From assembly GCA_030442035.1 (NCBI GenBank), contig JAUJEA010000010.1, positions 124,001-188,000 on the forward strand: a stretch of DNA of 64,000 nt. Reading direction: 5' to 3'. The notes under the pieces were generated by a model. The model saw nothing but the letters and a program-made list of their open reading frames with translations, was not told the DNA's origin and did no database searches. Position numbers and translations under genes: made by a program. The stretch is from Splendidivirga corallicola (GTDB lineage Bacteria > Bacteroidota > Bacteroidia > Cytophagales > Cyclobacteriaceae). Below, piece by piece: positions 44,801 to 54,051 of this stretch (its first letter is position 1; the number at the start of each line of letters is the position of its first letter).

Positions 44801-45866
44801 AAGATTCTGTGTAATCAGCCCAAACCCAAAATCCATTGGTAACATATAGATCTTCGTCTCCATCATTGTCAAAATCTGCAAAACAAGTCCCCCAGGCCCA
44901 CCCTGCATCTGTGACATTTTGACGAATACCTACCTCTTTGAAAGTGTTATCACCCTGGTTTTTTAACAAAATATTCCTGTCAATATTTGTAATGTATATA
45001 TCAAAATATCCGTCATTGTTATAGTCTCCTATGGCCAACCCCATATCAGATTCATGGATATCGGCATTGTAATACTGAGCCTGGTCTTCAAAGCTCATTC
45101 CACCTTTGTTGATGAGCAATTCATTGGGATTGTCATCATTTGCCACATACAAATCCATCCAGCCATCCTGATTAAAATCGAATGGAATGCTGTGATAGGA
45201 TGTTTTATTTTGATCATGCTCCTCATTTCCAAATTGAATTGTTACATCTTCAAAAGTTCCATCACCATTATTTAGATAAAAGATATTGTCCGGGCATGTC
45301 TTCCAATTGCATATGTATATATCCAAAAAACCATCATTGTTTATATCCAGCCAGATAGCACTTGTATTTCCACAATCGTTTTCCCCGGCCAACCCTGCTT
45401 CGATCGTTCTTTCCATAAAGGTGCCATCACCTTCGTTGTGAAAAAGTTGAATTTTAAAGGCGTGTGTGAAAAACAGATCCGGAAAGCCGTCATTATCATA
45501 ATCGCCCCACGAAACCCCATATTTGGTTCCATCCAGTCCAATAAATGATTTCGAGTCCTGTTCGGAGGGAAATATATCCATAAGCCCGGATTCTTCTGTC
45601 ACATCTATAAAATACCCATTCTGATTGTTAAACAATCTGCTATGACTACTTTCCACGCCATTTCTATCTTTGGACTTTGCCACAACAAAGAGATCCAGGT
45701 CATTGTCTTTATCATAATCAGCTACGGCTACACCATTATTTTCTTCCAGTACACTTAATCCAACATTGCGCTCAACATGTTCGAAAAATTGTGCGAATGA
45801 TTTAGTCGCCAGGTTACAAACAAGCAAAAAACTTATAGCGTATATTTTGAAAGCTAATGTTTTCAT
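41817..45866 (-). CDS. FG-GAP/ASPIC protein fused to a vanadium-haloperoxidase-like PAP2 domain, T9SS-sorted
   Basis: 1349 residues, signal peptide to about residue 26 (CNLATKSFAQF). Residues about 30-430 hold FG-GAP/VCBS repeats with Ca-binding DxDxDxD loops (DYDKDNDLDLFV, DYDNDGFPDLF, DFDNDGDEDLYV). Residues about 440-515 are an ASPIC/UnbV domain (REVKIKWPSGLTDTY). Residues 530-555 have the GCIDATACNYNPAA motif common in secreted Bacteroidota proteins, then an Ig-like stretch. Residues about 650-1265 are a PAP2/vanadium haloperoxidase-like domain: SGHS at 1161-1164 and SRIWGGIHPPADD with His1232. The last 75 residues (YLVYPNPITDHHLRV, AGIYILRINRD) are a type A T9SS sorting domain. It lies downstream of the SusD gene, separated by a terminator. 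A surface or secreted halogenase or phosphatase would fit. Confidence 0.85.
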   Translation of the reverse strand: MKTLAFKIYAISFLLVCNLATKSFAQFFEHVERNVGLSVLEENNGVAVADYDKDNDLDLFVVAKSKDRNGVESSHSRLFNNQNGYFIDVTEESGLMDIFPSEQDSKSFIGLDGTKYGVSWGDYDNDGFPDLFFTHAFKIQLFHNEGDGTFMERTIEAGLAGENDCGNTSAIWLDINNDGFLDIYICNWKTCPDNIFYLNNGDGTFEDVTIQFGNEEHDQNKTSYHSIPFDFNQDGWMDLYVANDDNPNELLINKGGMSFEDQAQYYNADIHESDMGLAIGDYNNDGYFDIYITNIDRNILLKNQGDNTFKEVGIRQNVTDAGWAWGTCFADFDNDGDEDLYVTNGFWVWADYTESSDYNVYFKNLLVEGQGGFIRSNEAVNINDLAISVGATPFDYDNDGDLDLYVTNTDRPSYFYENKLIHGSEPEGLNWFKVSLEGSISNRDAIGTTVSIITDTGEFHRYHTGIHFLSQSLQPVHFGIGSASEIREVKIKWPSGLTDTYTNLAINTMILATEANGYEVVDIKPASKQKGCIDATACNYNPAAGVDNGSCIYNLPAKPITGNKKSGFLRVEEYSYPLATGATIQWEVSGGEIISGQGTDRISVKWGIAGSGEISLIESNAGCSSEPVAEAIELNVSHVSKNQSLARLWNEALLNAIRGDYARPTIHARNLFHTAVAMYDAWAVFDNNAKTYLIGNKLHHYTNEFDGFRSLESIGEARNKTLSYAAYRLLCYRFQDSPDSANTKQTFDVLMNKLGYDINFISTDYSEGDAAALGNFIAKSVIDYGHGDGSRENTKYDNAYYKPVNPPLNPTIAGNNNLKDPNRWQPLTLNTFIDQSGNLVDGSTPDFLSPEWGSIAPFSLSENEKSQFQRIRDDYTVYHDPMSPPYLDLLNDTDGSQAYKWGFSLVSIWGSHLDHNDGVLWDISPGAIGNIDSDLFPKNYEAYSDFYNAIDGGDIGKGHSKNPVTNAPYAKQMVPRGDYARVLAEFWADGPDSETPPGHWFTLLNYVSDHPLLEKKMSGKSITLDPLEWDVKAYFILGGAMHDAAIAAWGIKGWYDYIRPISAIRYMAGLGQSTDVSKENYHIAGIPLKKDLIEMVESLDDPLAGQNGEHLGKIKLYTWRGHDYINDQTTDQAGVGWILAENWWPYQRPTFVTPPFAGFVSGHSTFSRAAAEVLTLLTGNAYFPGGYGEFIARKNEFLVFEEGPSMDVKLQWATYRDASDQCSLSRIWGGIHPPADDIPGRLIGEQIGRDAFEFATKYFKGKLLRQVVNQSEYLVYPNPITDHHLRVKNTENSDEFSLFNIEGRSFPLMVIDYDPNRRVSTIRYPETLQAGIYILRINRDARILIKLNN

Positions 45867-46070
45867 CTCTTTTGACTAAGTGAATGGATTCAATTTATTT
45901 CGAAATAATGAGTGATCGTTATTGACATTCTTTGTTTCTTTTTATTTAAAAATTTAGTAAGCAAACATCATTTACAGGATTAAGGTATGACATTAACACC
46001 TACCTTGATACAGCGGAGATTGGTCTTCTACCGAATTGTAAATCTTACCCTAACCGAACAAAAAATTATA

Positions 46071-46104
46071 AAAGAGACTGCTTGAATTATTAAACAGTCT
46101 CTTT
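46071..46104 (-). terminator. Rho-independent terminator downstream of susD
   Basis: AAAGAGACTG (46071-46080) pairs with CAGTCTCTTT (46095-46104), a perfect ten-base stem around a 14-base loop. On the minus strand it is followed by a TATAATTTTTTG tract. It lies 26 bases beyond the susD stop and would separate susCD from the FG-GAP/haloperoxidase gene. Confidence 0.75.
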
Positions 46105-46129
46105 CTATCGTGGTTATCCGTAAATCAGA

Positions 46130-47803
46130 TTACCAGTTAGGATTTTGAGTAAGATTGGGATTCAACTGAATTTGATCCAATGGTAATGCAAACAAATAAT
46201 TCTTTGCCGGGTCAAATGACCGGTTCGAAGCATCATCTGCTATAATGAAACCACTGGCATCTACCTGCAGATCAACCCCTACGACCAATGCATCATTTGG
46301 GGGTACTGTTGCATACTCAGTACCTACAAACTTGACCCCTAAAATAGCATTTGGAAGTTCGGTCTCTGCCGTTTTCCATCTTCTCAAATCATTCAATCTG
46401 AAGCCCTCGTAGGCTAACTCTATTGTTCTTTCTCTTCTGATTTCCGTCAGCATATCCATAGCATTGGCTGAAACGAAACCGTTTGTTAATGATGGCATCC
46501 CGGCACGATCCCTTAACAGATTAATAGTAGCATCCAGGTCACCATCTGATATCATGCCATCTTTTTCGAAGAGCGCTTCTGCGAGGTTTAACAAAACTTC
46601 TCCATATCGCAGCTCCATATAATGGTAGAGGCTTCTCCCTTGTGCGGCACTTGCAGAGCCTGACTGAAATTTATAAGCTAAGTAGCCGCTTTTGGTAGGT
46701 CCGTTATTACCAGAACCAATAATTACATCATAAATCCTGGGACCCTCGTTCCAAGTAACAGTGGAACCGGGTTCTATGATGGTTTGTCGCATTCGTGGAT
46801 CTCGATCTTGAAATTCGGAATTCCTCATGTCATAACCCTGAAACAACGGTGATTGATCAATAGGCAATCCATCTGTACATAAATACATATCGGCGAGTTT
46901 CTTGGTAGGAGAATTATGGTGTGTCTCTACCCATCGCGTGGTATTGTGAAATATATTGAGCTCATCATTGTAACGACGTGCCAAAATAGACTCCTCACTT
47001 CCCTGACCTGCCTCTATGAACAGATTATAGTAGCTGGCACCTGGTCCGTCGGGATGTGTATATATTCCATATTCATTGGTAGCCATGAGTTGTCTGGCTG
47101 CTTCTATTGAAGCTGTCAAATAGCTATTCGCATCCCCGCTTCCATGATACTTGGCCCAGGTACCCTCAAACAAACCTACCCTTGATTTCAATGCCAAAGC
47201 AGCTCCATGGGTTACCCGGCCCTTTTCAGATGCCGCTAGTTCGCTTTCTTTTGGCAAATTAGCAATGGCCCAGTCCAAATCCTCAAAAATGTATGCAACG
47301 ACATCAGCTCTTGAGGCTCTTGGCGCGTCCAATTCCTCGGAATCAACATCCAAAACCCTTTTCACTAAAGGAACATCTCCATAGGTTGAGACTAAACCAA
47401 AGTATGCCCTTGCCCTGAAAAACCTGGCCTCCGCAGCAAATCTTGCTACTTCTGTTTTAAGATCTTCCGAAGCAGTTTCATAATTTTCAGTCAGCCTGGT
47501 AGTTCCACGTATAGTTCCATAACTCCCATTCCAGAAGTTTGAGTTTTGAGGTGCGATTAAAGTACCATTGCTTACGCTATTAGAAATATTACCAACGGTT
47601 ATATCAGAATCCTGATCTTTACCCCCGTTGGAATGGTTACCCAGGCCATGATAAAAAGCGTTAGCTGCCTTTTCAAAATCTGCTGCAACCTTCCAGAAAG
47701 AACCATCAGAGATCGTATCTAAAGGGGCCAAATCCAAATCTTTTTCACAACTTGCAAAAACCCCGAGAATGGCTATAAGTATTATTTTATTTAAAAATTT
47801 CAT
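46130..47803 (-). CDS. SusD/RagB-family outer-membrane glycan-binding lipoprotein
   Basis: 557 residues with a lipobox (GVFASCEKD, Cys19), so it is a surface lipoprotein. It shows the SusD/RagB TPR-like helices (FARAEARFFRARAYFGLVST, KSRVGLFEGTWAKYHG, ELRYGEVLLNLAEALFEKDG, IRRERTIELAYEGFRLNDLR) and the C-terminal ending PLDQIQLNPNLTQNPNW, typical of this family. It binds the ligand over the SusC channel. SusC lies 14 bases upstream, so the two are co-transcribed. Ligand cannot be read; the neighbouring haloperoxidase-like protein suggests it might not be a simple starch-type glycan. Confidence 0.95.
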   Translation of the reverse strand: MKFLNKIILIAILGVFASCEKDLDLAPLDTISDGSFWKVAADFEKAANAFYHGLGNHSNGGKDQDSDITVGNISNSVSNGTLIAPQNSNFWNGSYGTIRGTTRLTENYETASEDLKTEVARFAAEARFFRARAYFGLVSTYGDVPLVKRVLDVDSEELDAPRASRADVVAYIFEDLDWAIANLPKESELAASEKGRVTHGAALALKSRVGLFEGTWAKYHGSGDANSYLTASIEAARQLMATNEYGIYTHPDGPGASYYNLFIEAGQGSEESILARRYNDELNIFHNTTRWVETHHNSPTKKLADMYLCTDGLPIDQSPLFQGYDMRNSEFQDRDPRMRQTIIEPGSTVTWNEGPRIYDVIIGSGNNGPTKSGYLAYKFQSGSASAAQGRSLYHYMELRYGEVLLNLAEALFEKDGMISDGDLDATINLLRDRAGMPSLTNGFVSANAMDMLTEIRRERTIELAYEGFRLNDLRRWKTAETELPNAILGVKFVGTEYATVPPNDALVVGVDLQVDASGFIIADDASNRSFDPAKNYLFALPLDQIQLNPNLTQNPNW

Positions 47804-47816
47804 GTGCTTAGAGGTT

Positions 47817-50800
47817 TTAAAATGATAAACTTAGACCCAGAGAGTATCTTTTGGTAAATGGATAGTTTGAAGGAGATCCATTTGTATGTTCCGGATCATA
47901 CCCTCCCTCTACACTGTCAATTGTAACCAAATCCTCTCCGCTAAAAAATACTCTGAAATTTTGGACCCCAACCCGCTCTGTAATATGATTTGGGATAGTG
48001 TAACCAATTGTAATATTCTTCAACCGGGCATATGCTCCATTTACCTGGTTCATCGCTGAAGGTTCGTAATTCCAGAATCTAATACCACCGTGCGTTAACC
48101 TGGGGAACTTGGCATCCGGGTTTTCCGGTGTCCAGGTATTGTTGTAAAACCTTCGAAGCGGTGTTCTCCAGGGCCATACAAATGGTAACCTGAAATCACC
48201 ATTATAAAATATTGTTCTTTTGGCCACGCCCTGTACAAATGCCGATACATCAAAATTCTTGAATTTGACACCTAGGTTGACCCCGAAATTTTTGCGAGGT
48301 GCATTTGTTCCAAGGTTTACAATATCGGCATCATTACCGTCAGCATCTACAAGGGATATTCTGCCATCACCATTAAGGTCTTTGAACCTGGTATCACCTA
48401 TCCCGATATCGCCGGGAACACCATCTAACTGTCTGTAAGCATCAAGTTCTTCCTGATTTTGTATGAAACCATCAAAGGCATAACCAAAATATGTACCTAA
48501 AGCATATCCCTCACGCACATTTGATCCCAATCTGACTAAGTCACGCCCATCTAAATCTGTCAACTCGTTGGTATTATCATCAAACACCACTCTGATGGAG
48601 TAAGAAAAGTCATCATTAACTTTATCCGCCCAGCCTAAAGTGATTTCATATCCTTTTGTTTCCAATGTTCCAATGTTCTGAGCAGGAGGAGCCCCGCCTA
48701 AAACAGAAGGTAAGTTGACTCCCAATAGCATGTTACTATTTTCCTTCCGGTAGAGATCGATTGTTCCCGATAACCTGGAATTTAACAGCGCGAATTCAAT
48801 TCCAACATTGGTAGTTGTCACATCCTCCCAGGTCCTGTTTTGGGAGACCAAACCTCTTTCCCTTGCAGATTGGGCTCTTTCTCCATTTCCAAATGGATAA
48901 ACCTGATCTATAGTAATGAGGGGTATATAATCATAAAGATTACCAGTATTTAAATTCTGATTTCCTACTGTTCCCCTGGATACTTTTAATTTTAAATGGT
49001 CAAATATATTCAGGTTCTGAACAAACGATTCCTCGGAGGCCAACCAGGCAAGAGATACTCCTGTAAAATTACCCCACCTTTTATTTGGAGAGAAAACCGA
49101 AGTTCCATCTCTTCTGAAATTCAGCTCTGCGATGTATTTTGAATTAAAAACGTATGTAAGTCTTCCAAAAAAGGATCTTATTGCCCAATGAGAAGCACTT
49201 CCTTCATTAAATTGTCTATCCACAGCTCCTTGATTCAGCGCCCATATTTGATCCTGGCTGAAGTTCTCCCGCCAAGCCCTGAAATCTTCCCGCTCATTCT
49301 CTTCATGGCTGGCACCTGCCATGACGCTAATATCGTGTGAACCATTGATCACCTTGCGATAATCAATAAATCCTGTGAGGTTCTTATAATTAGAAGTTGA
49401 ACTGGCTTCGGATGCAAAATTATTTCTTCTGTTGAAGCCTACAGGACCATTTTCGTAAGAATAGGCAGGAAGGACACGTCCGAAATTATTGCCATCACCT
49501 ACCGTTCTATTGATTCCGAATTGACCATTTACCTTTAAGCCATCGATAATCTCATAGCTCAGGTTAAAATTCCCCCTTAAAGTCTCCGTAATATCAGTTC
49601 TCTTCCCATTTTCCTTGTCTGCCAATTGTCTTACATTAGCAAAGCCCCATTGGGTCAGATATTCCCCGTCTTTGGTGTAAATAGGTAGCCAATGGAATCT
49701 ATCAACCAATCCATGGACAATCCTTGCCGAACCATCTGTAGGCTGAACAGTGTTTTGCCTTTCATAGCTCACTCTGGAGTCGAACTTGATCTTGTCACTG
49801 ATCTGAAAGCCATAGTTGAACCTGACATTTAGTCGCTTTGAAGCATCCCAGGTATCTTTTAAAATACCATCTATATGATTATAACCTATTGAGATGGCAT
49901 AATCGGAAGCCTCTCCACCACCTATCATACTCAGGTTATGGTTTTGTTGAATTCCACCATCATCATATATAGCATCCTCCCAGTTGTCTTCCACAAAAAA
50001 TAAGCGTGCCGGGTCATTTGGTCCCCAACGAGCCTCAGCGTCTCTACTACCAGCCAGTACTTTGGCAGCAACTTCCGGTTCTTGCCAATGCGTAGTACCT
50101 CCTGTTGCTTCCACTGCAGCAATGTCCATCTCGACAAATTCTCTCATGTTCACTAAATCTGTTGTTCTGGAGATCTTATTTATCGAAAAGGCATTCGAAT
50201 ACGTTATCCTGGGAGCCTGTCCTTTGGAACCCGTTTTGGTGGTAATTAAAATAACACCACCGGCGGCTCTGGCTCCATAAATGGCCGCTGAGGCATCCTT
50301 TAAGACAGTGGCGCTTTGAATATCATTAGGGTTAATGGTATTCAAATCACCTTCTATACCATCAATTAAGATCAAAGGGCTATTTCCACCACCATCATTA
50401 ACATTGTTTGTTGAAGAATTAATAGTGGATATCCCTCTGATTTGAAGGCGATATCCCTCCTGACCTGGTTGGCCAGTATTCCTGGTGATCGCCAGTCCCG
50501 GTATTACCCCTTGTAACCCATTGACAACATTGGTGATAGGTCTGTTCTGTAACATTTCGCCGGATACCTGTTCTATGGCACCGGCTACCGTTTTTCGGTC
50601 TCTTGTGGCATAACCAACAACAATCACCTCCGAGAGTGTTTCAAGGTCAGGTGTAAGTACAAAATCAATGACCGTTCTTCCTGAGATATTAACCTCTTCC
50701 GTGATATACCCCACATAGGAAAAAACCAATATGGTGGCATCATCCGGAACATTCAAAGCATAGTTTCCATTAATATCAGTAACAACACCAATGTTTGTAT

Positions 50801-51284
50801 CTTTAATTATGATATTAACACCTGGCAATCCATTTCCATTCTCATCAGTAACTTTACCTGAAATAGTTTTATCCGGACTAATCTTAGTCTCTTCTCCATC
50901 CAGTACAAAAAATCCGTTTTTATGTTGCAAAACAAAGATCTGACTTCCAATACGTTTAAAGCTCAAACGATTCTTTCTTGATATCTTTGTCAATACTGAT
51001 CTCAGGGAGCTCTTTGATGCTTTTACATCAATTCTCTTACTTAACCCAACTCTTCCTTCCTCATAGGCAAATTTTAGTTGGGTCTGTTTGGTTATTTCAT
51101 CAAAAACATCCTTTAATGTTTCATTCTTAAGTTTTAAACTCAAATAGATATCATCCAATTTGAGGTCAGATTGAGCTTTTCCATTAGATGCCATCAACAT
51201 ACCTGTCAAAGCCATTTGAAAAATGAGCCCATAAAATGTATATCTAGACATTAGATAAATTTTTTGTAGAATTTTATATTTCAT
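47817..51284 (-). CDS. SusC/RagA-family TonB-dependent transporter with STN signalling domain
   Basis: 1155 residues from ATG 51284 (MKYKILQKIYLMSRYTFYGL), chosen over an in-frame upstream codon because the signal peptide starts here. Domain order: STN/secretin-like domain (LKNETLKDVFDEITKQTQLK, IDVKASKSSLRSVLTKISRK), carboxypeptidase-D-like domain (GKVTDENGNGLPGVNIIIKD, VVTDINGNYALNVPDDA), plug with SusC motif (PITNVVNGLQGVIPGLAITR, DASAAIYGARAAGGVILI) and a 22-strand barrel ending in SLGLSLSF. The STN domain and the upstream FecR and sigma genes show that ligand uptake is coupled to transcription of the locus. Imports the ligand bound by SusD across the outer membrane with TonB energy. Confidence 0.95.
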   Translation of the reverse strand: MKYKILQKIYLMSRYTFYGLIFQMALTGMLMASNGKAQSDLKLDDIYLSLKLKNETLKDVFDEITKQTQLKFAYEEGRVGLSKRIDVKASKSSLRSVLTKISRKNRLSFKRIGSQIFVLQHKNGFFVLDGEETKISPDKTISGKVTDENGNGLPGVNIIIKDTNIGVVTDINGNYALNVPDDATILVFSYVGYITEEVNISGRTVIDFVLTPDLETLSEVIVVGYATRDRKTVAGAIEQVSGEMLQNRPITNVVNGLQGVIPGLAITRNTGQPGQEGYRLQIRGISTINSSTNNVNDGGGNSPLILIDGIEGDLNTINPNDIQSATVLKDASAAIYGARAAGGVILITTKTGSKGQAPRITYSNAFSINKISRTTDLVNMREFVEMDIAAVEATGGTTHWQEPEVAAKVLAGSRDAEARWGPNDPARLFFVEDNWEDAIYDDGGIQQNHNLSMIGGGEASDYAISIGYNHIDGILKDTWDASKRLNVRFNYGFQISDKIKFDSRVSYERQNTVQPTDGSARIVHGLVDRFHWLPIYTKDGEYLTQWGFANVRQLADKENGKRTDITETLRGNFNLSYEIIDGLKVNGQFGINRTVGDGNNFGRVLPAYSYENGPVGFNRRNNFASEASSTSNYKNLTGFIDYRKVINGSHDISVMAGASHEENEREDFRAWRENFSQDQIWALNQGAVDRQFNEGSASHWAIRSFFGRLTYVFNSKYIAELNFRRDGTSVFSPNKRWGNFTGVSLAWLASEESFVQNLNIFDHLKLKVSRGTVGNQNLNTGNLYDYIPLITIDQVYPFGNGERAQSARERGLVSQNRTWEDVTTTNVGIEFALLNSRLSGTIDLYRKENSNMLLGVNLPSVLGGAPPAQNIGTLETKGYEITLGWADKVNDDFSYSIRVVFDDNTNELTDLDGRDLVRLGSNVREGYALGTYFGYAFDGFIQNQEELDAYRQLDGVPGDIGIGDTRFKDLNGDGRISLVDADGNDADIVNLGTNAPRKNFGVNLGVKFKNFDVSAFVQGVAKRTIFYNGDFRLPFVWPWRTPLRRFYNNTWTPENPDAKFPRLTHGGIRFWNYEPSAMNQVNGAYARLKNITIGYTIPNHITERVGVQNFRVFFSGEDLVTIDSVEGGYDPEHTNGSPSNYPFTKRYSLGLSLSF

Positions 51285-51404
51285 AATTTTGTAATTGTTA
51301 GGTATAACATACTTTAACACTGAGGCCCTCAACATCTTATTTGAACGTTGGATCAAGAGGGCTTCTTTTTTACTAACTTGTATCAGGTATTTTCATATCT
51401 TATA

Positions 51405-52421
51405 TTATTTGGTTAAAATCCATACTTTTCTTCCTTCGATCTTAAAGTCAAAGCCAACTGAGTGGCTCATCCCTTTTAGTAAATTCTCGAGGCTCATTCT
51501 TGTAAATTCACCAGTAAACCCTTCTACATCGATATCCTTGTCATAAATAAAATCAACATCGTACCATCTCTCTAAAACTGTTACTATTTCAGCGAATGAG
51601 GCTTTTTCAAATCTGATAATATCATCTTTCCAGGCTAACTTAAGTTTTGGATCAAATAAGGATTTAATCAAATGATCGCTCGACTTAGTCAATGTTGCTT
51701 CATAATTAGGAGTAAGTGTGAGTTCTATATGTCCATTCTTTAAAATCTCAACCTTGCCTGTTACAAGGGAAACACTTAATGTATTTTCCTCAGGATATGC
51801 CCTGACATTGAATGACGTGCCCAGTACTTTTATTGAAACATCTCCGACATGCACGATAAAAGGTCGCTCTTTGTCTTCTTTCACATCAAAAAAAGCCTCA
51901 CCTATCAGCTGCACCTCTCTTATATCATCTTTAAATGTTTCAGCATATTTTATAGTGGTCTGTGCATTCAATTTGATCCTTGTACTGTCTTTGAGAAGCA
52001 GGTTTGACTTTCGACCTCTCTCGGTGGTCCGTTCCACTAATGAAATAACCTTGGATTCGCTATATGAAGAATAATTTTTTAACCCAAAAAAAACTGTAGT
52101 CAGTAAAATAACACTAACAAAGGCGGCAATACCATAGCGTTTAAAACGATTCGAGCTACGTTCCTTAGGAACGTTGATTTTGTTAGCTTCTACAATAGAT
52201 CGGAATTTTTCTAATTCGTATTGAAACTCCTTTTGCGGGATCTTGATATAGAGTTGGTCAATGATTTTTTTTGCTTCCAGTAGCGTAGCTTCTTTTTCAG
52301 GGTGTAGCCTTAAATATTCCTCCCATATGACTCGGTCTGTATCGGAATTCTCCCTGACAAATCGTTGAAAAGACTCATCCACTAAAAAATCTTCAAGTGT
52401 ATAATCACTTAACTTTGGCAT
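51405..52421 (-). CDS. FecR-family anti-sigma factor
   Basis: 338 residues. Cytosolic N-terminus (LEDFLVDESFQRFVREN), one membrane helix at about 112-132 (GIAAFVSVILLTTVFFGLKN), periplasmic FecR domain (DSTRIKLNAQTTIKYAETFK, EVQLIGEAFFDVKEDKERPF, VLGTSFNVRAYPEENTLSVS) and the C-terminal DUF4974 part (VLERWYDVDFIYDKDIDV, GFTGEFTRMSLENLLKGM). It binds the sigma factor encoded next to it (52692-53336) and the STN domain of the SusC protein, so it transmits the ligand signal. It lies between sigma and susC in the same direction. Confidence 0.95.
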   Translation of the reverse strand: MPKLSDYTLEDFLVDESFQRFVRENSDTDRVIWEEYLRLHPEKEATLLEAKKIIDQLYIKIPQKEFQYELEKFRSIVEANKINVPKERSSNRFKRYGIAAFVSVILLTTVFFGLKNYSSYSESKVISLVERTTERGRKSNLLLKDSTRIKLNAQTTIKYAETFKDDIREVQLIGEAFFDVKEDKERPFIVHVGDVSIKVLGTSFNVRAYPEENTLSVSLVTGKVEILKNGHIELTLTPNYEATLTKSSDHLIKSLFDPKLKLAWKDDIIRFEKASFAEIVTVLERWYDVDFIYDKDIDVEGFTGEFTRMSLENLLKGMSHSVGFDFKIEGRKVWILTK

Positions 52422-52691
52422 ATTAAACGGTATTTATATCTATGATTCAACAATTGGGCTTTGGTACTCCTATTTTTTTCTTTTTTTTATCTTTAATGTC
52501 AAATCAGCACAAAGGATGTTGAAAACACTTGCAAATCTTAAAAAGTAAAATCAGCCGTGTTTAACAATACTTATGGAATCAAAAAAATCGGGGACTTAAT
52601 AATACGGATGGTTGAATAAACTCAAAAAAGCTTTTTTAAATAGCTGATACGAAGAAAGGAAAGGCGGGATTTTCTGTCACGTTCCACTAAC
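52422..52691. other. Intergenic between sigma and fecR genes
   Basis: About 270 bases, AT-rich, with poly-T runs near 52470. I see no gene. fecR may have its own promoter here. Confidence 0.3.
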
Positions 52692-53336
52692 CTAGAAAAA
52701 CAGCAAGAATGAAGTTAATGCATACATGATAATCAATTCCCGGAGCTTCTTGATGGTTTTGTGGGAAAGATTCTTAACTGATTGGTAATTAACAGATTTT
52801 TTTTCAGCGATTTGTTTATAGCTTAATCCTTCATAGAACAACATGAATATCATTTCCTTTTGACTCTTGCTCAAAGAGCTTATGGAATTACTAAGTCTTT
52901 TCATTAATTCACTCTCATTCTCTTCATCTATAAGCTTATCCTCATGTGAAAATATGATATCTGATTGATAGACCTGTTTCTGTATTATGTCATTTCGTTT
53001 TGAATTCTTTTTTAGTTCTCCCACAAGTTTATTCCAAAGTGTTTGAAGCAGATATGATCTTACGATCTTAACTTTATTCAAAGTTCTCCTTGATGCCCAG
53101 ATATTCGTAAAAATTTCCTGAATACAATCTTTAGTGAGTTCTTTGCTACGGCAAATTTTCATTCCATACGAATACAGGATATGATAATGCCGTTTATATA
53201 GTTTTATCATTGCCTCCGAATCGTCCTTTCTGATCAAATTCCAGAGTTCGACATCTGTAAGTTCTATAGACAGATCCTTTTTTAGAGAATCAAGCTCCTC
53301 CGAATTTTGAACAGAAAACAACGAGTTCAACTCCAT
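52692..53336 (-). CDS. ECF sigma-70 factor for the susCD locus
   Basis: 214 residues from ATG 53336 (MELNSLFSVQNSEEL). Region 2 is near residues 40-100 (MIKLYKRHYHILYSYGMKIC, TKDCIQEIFTNIWASRR) and region 4 near 145-200 (LSNSISSLSKSQKEMIFMLF, YEGLSYKQIAEKKSVNYQSV). This is the FecI-like ECF group paired with FecR proteins in Bacteroidota. The upstream TTG (53363) could add nine residues. The gene precedes fecR and susC on the same strand, so it should drive susC, susD and perhaps itself. Confidence 0.92.
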   Translation of the reverse strand: MELNSLFSVQNSEELDSLKKDLSIELTDVELWNLIRKDDSEAMIKLYKRHYHILYSYGMKICRSKELTKDCIQEIFTNIWASRRTLNKVKIVRSYLLQTLWNKLVGELKKNSKRNDIIQKQVYQSDIIFSHEDKLIDEENESELMKRLSNSISSLSKSQKEMIFMLFYEGLSYKQIAEKKSVNYQSVKNLSHKTIKKLRELIIMYALTSFLLFF

Positions 53337-53363
53337 ATTTAAAAAACTTGAGACAATTATCAA

Positions 53364-54051
53364 TTTACAAATTTCATCTGATCCTCCTCATAAACCAGCA
53401 AATAATTTGCAACAAGCAATACATATTTTGCGAATTTGGAAAGTGAAACGTTCACATATCTGATTATCACTAAGATCAATATTATAGTTAATTGAAGGAC
53501 CCCGTCATTCTATGACAAATCATTTCAAATCCTTCCATATTAAAACGTGATTCCGGAAATTTTCCACAGTGCTCTCGCTAACAAAATTTGTGCTCAGTAT
53601 CATAATAAAGGCTCTGTATTCTAGATATATCGAATGTAAAACTAACAGAACTTTGATCATCCCATGCTCCATGTTTTTTTAATACTCCGTAAATTCTCAA
53701 ATGCAGAAAACCCTCTTCAAAAACTAATAAACAACCGCAAAAATATGCATGCCTATAAGCTGATCTCCAAAGGCCGCCATGGGCAAGCTGCTATAGTTAG
53801 ATCAAAGTATAATTGATTAACCGATGTGCCCGATGATAGTTTCCCACCCTCGATCAACAGCTTATTAGGTATCTGATGAGTTCATGGTTTTGGGTTTAAA
53901 GAAGATCGGATATTTGATCTGTGGAACAGGTCCGGGAATAAACTAAAGTTTTAAATGCATTTGCCCTGGAGCAACTTCTACTTTTACCTGAAATGTGATT
54001 ATCTTATAGTATATTACGGTCCTGGGTAATAATGTAAAAAACCAATCCGAC
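53364..54051. other. Divergent intergenic region
   Basis: About 690 bases between the sigma gene (minus) and the isomerase gene (plus). AT-rich. No gene, repeat or clear hairpin seen. Promoters for both directions must be here, but I could not identify a TAnnTTTG-type box with confidence. Confidence 0.35.

Noticed and set aside
43000-45600. Short plus- and minus-strand frames inside the large fusion gene
   Set aside because: They are alternative frames of a continuous 1349-codon gene with clear domains.
51318-51365. Terminator between fecR and susC
   Set aside because: GAGGCCCTC/GAGGGCTTC can pair, but the T run is on the plus strand, so it would not stop minus-strand transcription.
53364-54051. 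Bacteroidota-type TAnnTTTG promoter
   Set aside because: AT-rich sequence offers many near matches but none with both boxes at clear spacing.
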